Part shown: positions 58,933 to 64,000 of the stretch, piece by piece
Position numbering within the stretch: position 1 is the stretch's first letter
Layout of the letters: each line of letters opens with the position of its first letter
Source: Deltaproteobacteria bacterium
GTDB taxonomy: Bacteria; Desulfobacterota; DSM-4660; Desulfatiglandales; Desulfatiglandaceae
Direction of reading: 5' to 3'
Length of the DNA: 64,000 bases
NCBI GenBank assembly: GCA_021737785.1
Contig: JAIPDI010000030.1
Coordinates: 1 to 64,000, forward strand
The notes under the pieces: generated by a model
What the model saw: only the letters and a program-made list of their open reading frames with translations
What the model was told of the DNA's origin: nothing
The model's database searches: none
Translations under genes and position numbers: made by a program

Positions 58933-60866
58933 AACAACAGGCCCTGATCACGATCCCCACCCTCTTTTCCCGGGCTCTCTTGCTTCGATGCCGGCAGGTA
59001 TATGTTGAAGGTGCTTCCTTTGGTTTTCTCACTGCTCGCGTCCATGATCCCGCCATGATTCCGGATGATTCCATAGGCGGCGGCCAACCCCAGGCCCATC
59101 CCCTGTCCCACGGTTTTGGTGGTGAAAAAGGGCTCGAATATTTTTTCCAGGGTCCAGGCGTCCATGCCCATACCCGTGTCCCTGACAGATATTCTCACAT
59201 ACCTGCCGGGGTCTACTCCGTAGGTATGCACGAATTCCCTGCCAAGCCGTATGTTTTTCGTCTCCAAAAACAACACCCCGCCGTCCGGCATGGCCTGCCA
59301 TGCGTTGATACAGAGGCTCATCAGGACCTGCTCGATCTGCACCGGATCCACTTCCACCATCAGGATCCCCTTCTGATATGTGGGATGAACGCTGATTTCC
59401 TTTTTGGTGCGGACAAACAACTCTTCGGTCCGCTTCAGCAGTTGATTGAGATCGGTCAGCTCAGGCCGATATCTCCTTTCCCTGGCAAAGGCCAGGAGAT
59501 GCCGGGTCATCTCCGCCCCTTTCTGGACATACCCCTCGATGTTCCTCAACCTTTCGCATTCAGGGCTGCTTGGATCTTTTCCGTACAGTGCCAGAGAGGC
59601 ATTCGCCTGGATGACCATCAGGAGGTTGTTGAACTCATGGGCAATGCCCCCGGCCAGGGTGCCGATGGAGGCCATCCGCTGAGACCGGTGGAAATGGGTT
59701 TCCAGCCGCCTCTTATCGGTGATATCCCTCAGAAAACTGAGAATGGCCGGCTTCTCCTCCCATCGGATGGGGACTGAATTCAATTCCACCCATAACTCCT
59801 CATACGCCCGGTGCAGGATTCTGAAGGCATAAGTGCCGGAAAATTCCTCCCCGGCCAATCCCCGTCGATACCTTTCGGCCACAGCATCCCTCTCCTCAGG
59901 ATGGACGCAATCGAGAAAACGGATCTCAGCCGGGTCTGCCCGATCCATGCCGAATATCTCAACGGCCCGTTTGTTGGGAAATTTTATCCTCCCTTCCTGC
60001 AAGACAAATATGGCGTCACTGGCATTTTCAAACAGGAGCCGATACCGTTCCTCGCTCTTCTTCAGGGCCTTTTCAGCCTCCTTCTGATGGGTGACATCTT
60101 TCAGGATGACGATGACCTTCCCATCATCCCCGGGGATGGGTTGCACATCTATGGTCACCTGTTTCCCGTTCAACGACAGTGGGCATTCCTCAGATATCCG
60201 TTTGGCATGGTCACTTTCATCCTCAAGAAATTTGGCGATCCGGACACGATCATCTTTTGCGAAAAGGTCCGGAAAATAGTGCCCCAGCACATCCTCTTCG
60301 GGCAAACCCGTTACCTCGGACGCGCCTCGATTGGCATAGACGATCCTTCCGTCCGAAGCAATATCGAAAATCCCCTCGTCCATCTGCTCCAATATGACTT
60401 CAAGATGCCTCATGCCCAAAAGGAGTTCCCTGGTGATGCGCCGCTGTCTGATCGCTTCCGACTGAGGCGTCTTCCCCCCCAGCAGTTGGGAGGAGGTATC
60501 CCACGATTGTCCCAGCACCCCAAGGATCTCCTTGGCCATCTGATCAAGAGGCCCTTTGGCAATGCTTGCATTGACACCCAACGCCTCGATCTCGCCCAAG
60601 TCTTCTATGGCTGTTGCAGAGAGGCTGACAATATATGCATTCTTCAAGACCTCCATCTTGCGCAGTATCCTGCATAGCCGCTTTCCGTCGATATTGGGCA
60701 TAACCATATCTACGAATATGATATCGGGGGTAAAGACCTCCAGGACGTCCAGCGCCGAAAGCCCGTCTTCGGCTGTGGAGACCTCATGCCCTTCCTTTGT
60801 CAGGAGATCACTGATCACTTCCAGGATAAATCGATCATTATCGACCAGCAGTATTTTTTTCGTCAT
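58929..60866 (-). CDS. Receiver-PAS-PAS histidine kinase
   Basis: 645 residues. An N-terminal receiver (~1-120) has [16 protein letters not shown], phospho-acceptor Asp in [13 protein letters not shown] and a Lys-Gly at the usual Lys site (SIAKGPLDQ). PAS1 (~150-265) has [21 protein letters not shown]2 (~270-395) has [16 protein letters not shown]. HisKA (~400-470) has the phospho-acceptor in [15 protein letters not shown]; HATPase_c has [20 protein letters not shown] and [16 protein letters not shown]. It has no membrane segment. No response regulator is adjacent; its stop overlaps the MFS start. Confidence 0.9.
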   Translation of the reverse strand: MTKKILLVDNDRFILEVISDLLTKEGHEVSTAEDGLSALDVLEVFTPDIIFVDMVMPNIDGKRLCRILRKMEVLKNAYIVSLSATAIEDLGEIEALGVNASIAKGPLDQMAKEILGVLGQSWDTSSQLLGGKTPQSEAIRQRRITRELLLGMRHLEVILEQMDEGIFDIASDGRIVYANRGASEVTGLPEEDVLGHYFPDLFAKDDRVRIAKFLEDESDHAKRISEECPLSLNGKQVTIDVQPIPGDDGKVIVILKDVTHQKEAEKALKKSEERYRLLFENASDAIFVLQEGRIKFPNKRAVEIFGMDRADPAEIRFLDCVHPEERDAVAERYRRGLAGEEFSGTYAFRILHRAYEELWVELNSVPIRWEEKPAILSFLRDITDKRRLETHFHRSQRMASIGTLAGGIAHEFNNLLMVIQANASLALYGKDPSSPECERLRNIEGYVQKGAEMTRHLLAFARERRYRPELTDLNQLLKRTEELFVRTKKEISVHPTYQKGILMVEVDPVQIEQVLMSLCINAWQAMPDGGVLFLETKNIRLGREFVHTYGVDPGRYVRISVRDTGMGMDAWTLEKIFEPFFTTKTVGQGMGLGLAAAYGIIRNHGGIMDASSEKTKGSTFNIYLPASKQESPGKEGGDRDQGLLL

Positions 60867-61042
60867 ACATACCTCTCAAGCAAGCCTCTGAACCCGCCGA
60901 ATCAGGGGCCCTACAGTTTGAGGAGTGCTGCCTAAGGCTTTAAGCCTGTAATCCCGCCTTGCCGGACAACCTGCGAAAAAGTTGATGCCTTATGGGGTAG
61001 ATCGTCGTCAGCGTCATCCCATTTTTTTTCGGGCGATGACCT

Positions 61043-62440
61043 TCATACTCCCAGTCCCATCTTGCCCGGGTTAAGGATATTGTTGGGATCAAAAAGCCGC
61101 TTGATCCGCGCCATGACGTCCATTTCCACGGAATCGTGTTCGAGGGTCATGAAGGGAGCTTTGGAGAGCCCGACGCCGTGTTCTCCCGTAAGGGTGCCCC
61201 CCAGCCCGCACGTGAGTCTGAATATCTCCTCCACTGCCGCCCCTGCCCGCCGGACCTGGTCCGGATCAGCGGCGTCGTACATGATCTTGGGATGGAGATT
61301 ACCGTCCCCTGCATGCCCGAATATGACAAAGGGAAGACCATACTTCAGCATAATAGCGGAGATACCGGTGAGAAGGTCGGGGACCTTGGAGATGGGGACC
61401 GCCACGTCTTCAGAGACGTTGTTGGTCCGAAGCTGGGCAGCGACGCTGCTCACAGACCTCCGGGTGGACCAGAGGGCCTCCGCCCCCTCTTTGGTATCGA
61501 CGGTTTGTATATGGGTGGCATGGTTTTTCTCGAAAACCGAGACCACTTTTTCCATCTGGTAAGCGGTCTCGGCCCCGGTATATCCATCGGTCTCCACCAG
61601 GATAATCGCCATGGCATCGGGAATGTCCATGCCGCCGTGTTCCCTGAGCACCTTGATGGTGTTTTCATCAAGGATCTCGAGCACGCTCGGAATAATGCCG
61701 GAATGCATGATGTCCGTAACCGCCTGTCCTGCATCCTCCAGACGGGCAAAGCGGGCCAGCCCTGTGCTGGATGCCGTCGGCTTCGGATTGATCTTCAGAA
61801 TAATCTCTGTGACAACGCCGATCGTCCCTTCCGAGCCTACGAAGAGACGGGTCAGGTCATACCCGGAAACGGATTTCATGCAGGATGACCCGGTCCGCAG
61901 GATGCGTCCGTCCGGCAGGACCACCTCCAGCCCCAGGACATAATCCCGCGTCACCCCGTATTTGGCGCCCCGGATCCCTCCGGCATTGGTAGCCACGTTT
62001 CCCCCGATGGTGCAGGCCTTGCCGCTGGCGGGATCCGGCGGGAAGAAAAATCCATGGGAGGAGAGGGCCTTCTGCAAGTCGGCATATACCACGCCCGGCT
62101 GGACAACCGCGAGACGGTCGGGAATCCGGATATCAACGATTCGGTTCATCCTGCACAGATCCATGACCAGACCCCCGCATGCCGGAACCGCCGAACCTGC
62201 CAGACCGGTCCCCGCTCCGCGGGGAATCACCGCAAGCCCGGCCCCATTGGCCAGGATCAGGATCCGGGAGATCTGCTCAGTGTTGGCGGGCCACACAGCC
62301 GCTTCGGGCCGGTGATCGTTGTCGGAGGCATCATAGGAATATGCGACCAGATCGATGAGATCATTGGTGAAATTTTCCGGACCGACAATCTCAATCAGGT
62401 CAGTTTTGATTCGGGCTTCCATCTTCTGCATATGATTCAA
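61043..62440 (-). CDS. FAD-linked oxidase, GlcD/D-lactate dehydrogenase type
   Basis: The TTG at 62440 has AGGAGG five bases upstream; ATGs at 62431 and 62422 are alternatives. 465 residues. The FAD-binding PCMH domain (~40-220) has AVIPRGAGTGLAGSAVP, PGVVYADLQKAL, GGNVATNAGGIRGAKYG and GSEGTIGVVTEI; the C-terminal FAD-oxidase C domain has FGHAGDGNLHPKI and GEHGVGLSK with catalytic His residues. It oxidises a 2-hydroxy acid such as glycolate or D-lactate. The Fe-S partner gene is upstream; together they form a GlcDF-like dehydrogenase. Confidence 0.92.
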   Translation of the reverse strand: MNHMQKMEARIKTDLIEIVGPENFTNDLIDLVAYSYDASDNDHRPEAAVWPANTEQISRILILANGAGLAVIPRGAGTGLAGSAVPACGGLVMDLCRMNRIVDIRIPDRLAVVQPGVVYADLQKALSSHGFFFPPDPASGKACTIGGNVATNAGGIRGAKYGVTRDYVLGLEVVLPDGRILRTGSSCMKSVSGYDLTRLFVGSEGTIGVVTEIILKINPKPTASSTGLARFARLEDAGQAVTDIMHSGIIPSVLEILDENTIKVLREHGGMDIPDAMAIILVETDGYTGAETAYQMEKVVSVFEKNHATHIQTVDTKEGAEALWSTRRSVSSVAAQLRTNNVSEDVAVPISKVPDLLTGISAIMLKYGLPFVIFGHAGDGNLHPKIMYDAADPDQVRRAGAAVEEIFRLTCGLGGTLTGEHGVGLSKAPFMTLEHDSVEMDVMARIKRLFDPNNILNPGKMGLGV

Positions 62441-62703
62441 TCAATCCTCCTGAATATCCATGGCCTGCGGGGTTGGCGCATGGGGTCTTTCTCTCCCGTC
62501 ATCCGCGGGCCAAAAACCCGGCACACTTCATGGGAGCGGCAGTATAACTTTAAAATCCGGTCGTTACAACCCCAAAGGGGCGCCTTCATACCAGGTGCGT
62601 TCCCGCTGCATTCCTGACAGGATTCAAAGTACGGGGGCCGGCCTTCAAACAATACACACCCATTTTGTTTTCCGGCGGCGGGAGAACAGACCCCCACGGG
62701 CAC
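62437..62703 (-). CDS. Possible small Cys-rich protein between GlcF- and GlcD-type genes
   Basis: 88 residues from a GTG (62703), stop overlapping the GlcD-type start region. Seven Cys occur, among them ESCQECSG, WGCND and LYCRSHEVC. No ribosome binding site is clear and the N-terminus is of low complexity, so it may be spurious. It fills the otherwise unexplained 344-base gap (62441-62784) inside a probable operon. Confidence 0.3.
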   Translation of the reverse strand: MPVGVCSPAAGKQNGCVLFEGRPPYFESCQECSGNAPGMKAPLWGCNDRILKLYCRSHEVCRVFGPRMTGEKDPMRQPRRPWIFRRID

Positions 62704-62784
62704 CGGATGGAAAACGACCGATGGGAACTGGGAAACCTGATCGCACAGGTAAAAATTGTTCGGATTTTGTGCGGACTGAATCGC

Positions 62785-63972
62785 TTATTCCGCAAGGGCA
62801 CGGTGAATGAGCTGGGTAATGTCGAGGACATCGAGGGGGAGCTTGTTCCGGCGGACATAGGTCATCATGGTCCGGACACACTGCTGGCACGAAGTCACCA
62901 CCGCATCCGCACCCGTGCTCAGGACCTCCTTTATCTTCTGTTCTGCAATCCGCGCAGACAGTTTGGCATCCACCATCTCCAGGTTTCCACCGCCCCCGCA
63001 GCAGACGCAGCTCTCACGGTTATGAGGGAGTTCTACGAAGCGGACCCCCGGGATCGCACGAATCACCTCTCTCGGTTCTTCAAACACCCGGGTCCCCCGG
63101 CCCAGATCACATGGATCGTGGTAAGTGACGGTCAAGTCCAGTTCTTTAAGGGGAACGCGATTGTTTTTGATCAACTCGATTAAAAATTGACTGGCATGGG
63201 TCGTCTTGAATTCATCCGGATAATGCTCACGCCAGGTGGCATAACAGGAGGGGCATGCGAAGAGGATCTCCGTGGCGCCCTTCTCCCTAATGACAGAGAG
63301 GTTGTGCGCCATGAACTCCTGGAACATATCCTTCAACCCGGCCCCCAGCATGGGAAACCCGCAACACCACTCCGCCTCCCCCAGGAGCGTGAAATCCACG
63401 CCACTTCTGTCCAGGATCTCCGCAAGGGCCATGGGAATCTTCTGGGCCAGGGGAAAATAGGCGGCCGTACATCCCGTGAAATAGACGATATCGGCCTTTT
63501 CCCTGATATATCCGTCGTCCGGGGGCGCGTCCATATCCTCGACCCAATCGGCCCGTTCCTCATTGTCCTCTCCGAAGACATTGTGCTCTTGGCCCAGGTT
63601 TTCCCGGATCATATCTATTTTTTTGGGATAGTGGTCCGAGTTGACCATATCCTGGCGGAGCGACAGCCACAGATCCTTGAGATGGATGCCGACCGGACAG
63701 ACCTCCTGGCAATTGCCGCAGAGAGTGCACCGAAAGACCGTGTCGCTGAAATGATGTAATGCCTCTTCTGAAAGGCGTTTTCGGCTGAACAGCCTGCGAA
63801 ATACTCCCCCCCGGTCTTTCAATACCTCCCTGAGCCCCTTCATGCGGGAAATGGCGGAGAGCTTCCCATCATTGGATGCCGACACCGCAGGGCACACATC
63901 GGCACAGGCCTGGCAGTTGGTGCAGGCCCCTGTTTCCAGAAGCTGTTTGACACTGTAATCCTGATTGGACAT
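62785..63972 (-). CDS. (Fe-S)-binding CCG-domain protein, GlcF/HdrD type
   Basis: 395 residues. An N-terminal ferredoxin domain has CTNCQACADVCP and CTLCGNCQEVCP (8Fe ferredoxin). Two CCG (DUF224) domains follow: ECCGFP-like EWCCGFPMLGAGL with CPSCYATWREH, and SCVCCGGGGNLEM with SCQQCVRTMM. This is the GlcF/LldE/HdrD plan; it takes electrons from the FAD subunit to the quinone or another carrier. The C-terminus (DITQLIHRALAE) is intact and upstream 63980-64000 shows the TTACTGGTTGCTGG repeat. Confidence 0.9.
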   Translation of the reverse strand: MSNQDYSVKQLLETGACTNCQACADVCPAVSASNDGKLSAISRMKGLREVLKDRGGVFRRLFSRKRLSEEALHHFSDTVFRCTLCGNCQEVCPVGIHLKDLWLSLRQDMVNSDHYPKKIDMIRENLGQEHNVFGEDNEERADWVEDMDAPPDDGYIREKADIVYFTGCTAAYFPLAQKIPMALAEILDRSGVDFTLLGEAEWCCGFPMLGAGLKDMFQEFMAHNLSVIREKGATEILFACPSCYATWREHYPDEFKTTHASQFLIELIKNNRVPLKELDLTVTYHDPCDLGRGTRVFEEPREVIRAIPGVRFVELPHNRESCVCCGGGGNLEMVDAKLSARIAEQKIKEVLSTGADAVVTSCQQCVRTMMTYVRRNKLPLDVLDITQLIHRALAE

Positions 63973-64000
63973 GGAATTGCTCGTTACTGGTTGCTGGTTG

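Overview
The window looks like chromosome of an anaerobic, moderately GC-rich member of the former Deltaproteobacteria (Desulfobacterota), probably a sulfate reducer or syntroph that oxidises fatty or aromatic acids. The inference rests on an anaerobic MetF-ferredoxin-MetV methylene-THF reductase set, a tungsten-type aldehyde ferredoxin oxidoreductase with ferredoxin partners, many acyl-CoA enzymes, sigma-54/two-component control, and oxygen protection by an Fe/Mn superoxide dismutase. No rRNA, tRNA, CRISPR, prophage or intact insertion sequence was recognised.

Layout. 1-5900: start of an acyl-CoA dehydrogenase (minus), a GlxA-type AraC regulator, a universal stress protein, and a PAS histidine kinase overlapping an NtrC-type regulator. 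5900-13700: a predicted sigma-54 promoter, then a five-gene branched-chain-amino-acid-type ABC importer, an acyl-CoA ligase and a single-domain receiver; this reads as regulated uptake and CoA activation of an organic acid. 13800-15600: enolase and a small gene whose 5' end has been tandemly duplicated. 15700-22700: an amino-sugar block (NagB-like, GlmM, a hexapeptide-repeat protein with a structured leader) divergent from rapZ, then a nucleotidyltransferase-like protein and an isochorismatase-type hydrolase. 22800-29700: an MFS transporter coupled to a C45-type acyltransferase fragment, an aminotransferase behind an alanine-rich attenuator, gamma-carbonic anhydrase, SOD, LapA-like protein, Usp and OmpA. 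29850-39200: a TetR-controlled operon of multidomain beta-oxidation-like enzymes (hydratase-SDR-SCP2; HMG-CoA-synthase-like-DUF35-SDR-SCP2; SCPx-type thiolase; dienoyl-CoA-reductase-like flavoprotein). 39400-45800: cold-shock protein, a ferredoxin-like regulator, a UPF0175/DUF3368 toxin-antitoxin pair, a metallo-beta-lactamase hydrolase, a DUF898-TPR protein and an IclR regulator. 46000-52900: MetF, ferredoxin, MetV, a zinc ribbon, AOR, its iron-sulfur partner and an EutA-like reactivase. 53000-64000 (minus): an OmpR-type two-component pair, an alpha-methylacyl-CoA racemase, lipoate ligase, MFS and hybrid kinase in one operon, and a GlcD/GlcF-type oxidase with its Fe-S partner.

The most unusual items are (1) a complete-looking transcription attenuator whose 34-residue leader peptide carries ten alanines, upstream of a PLP aminotransferase; this implies alanine-sensing control and predicts that the enzyme makes alanine; (2) the 30640-39172 operon, which combines the thiolase/HMG-CoA-synthase/DUF35 trio known from substrate-channelling complexes with two nearly identical SDR-SCP2 modules; and (3) an amino-sugar cluster next to rapZ with an altered NagB-like active site and a leader ORF that contains its own terminator-like hairpin. 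Many intergenic regions carry word-like short direct repeats of several families, a genome habit that deserves description.
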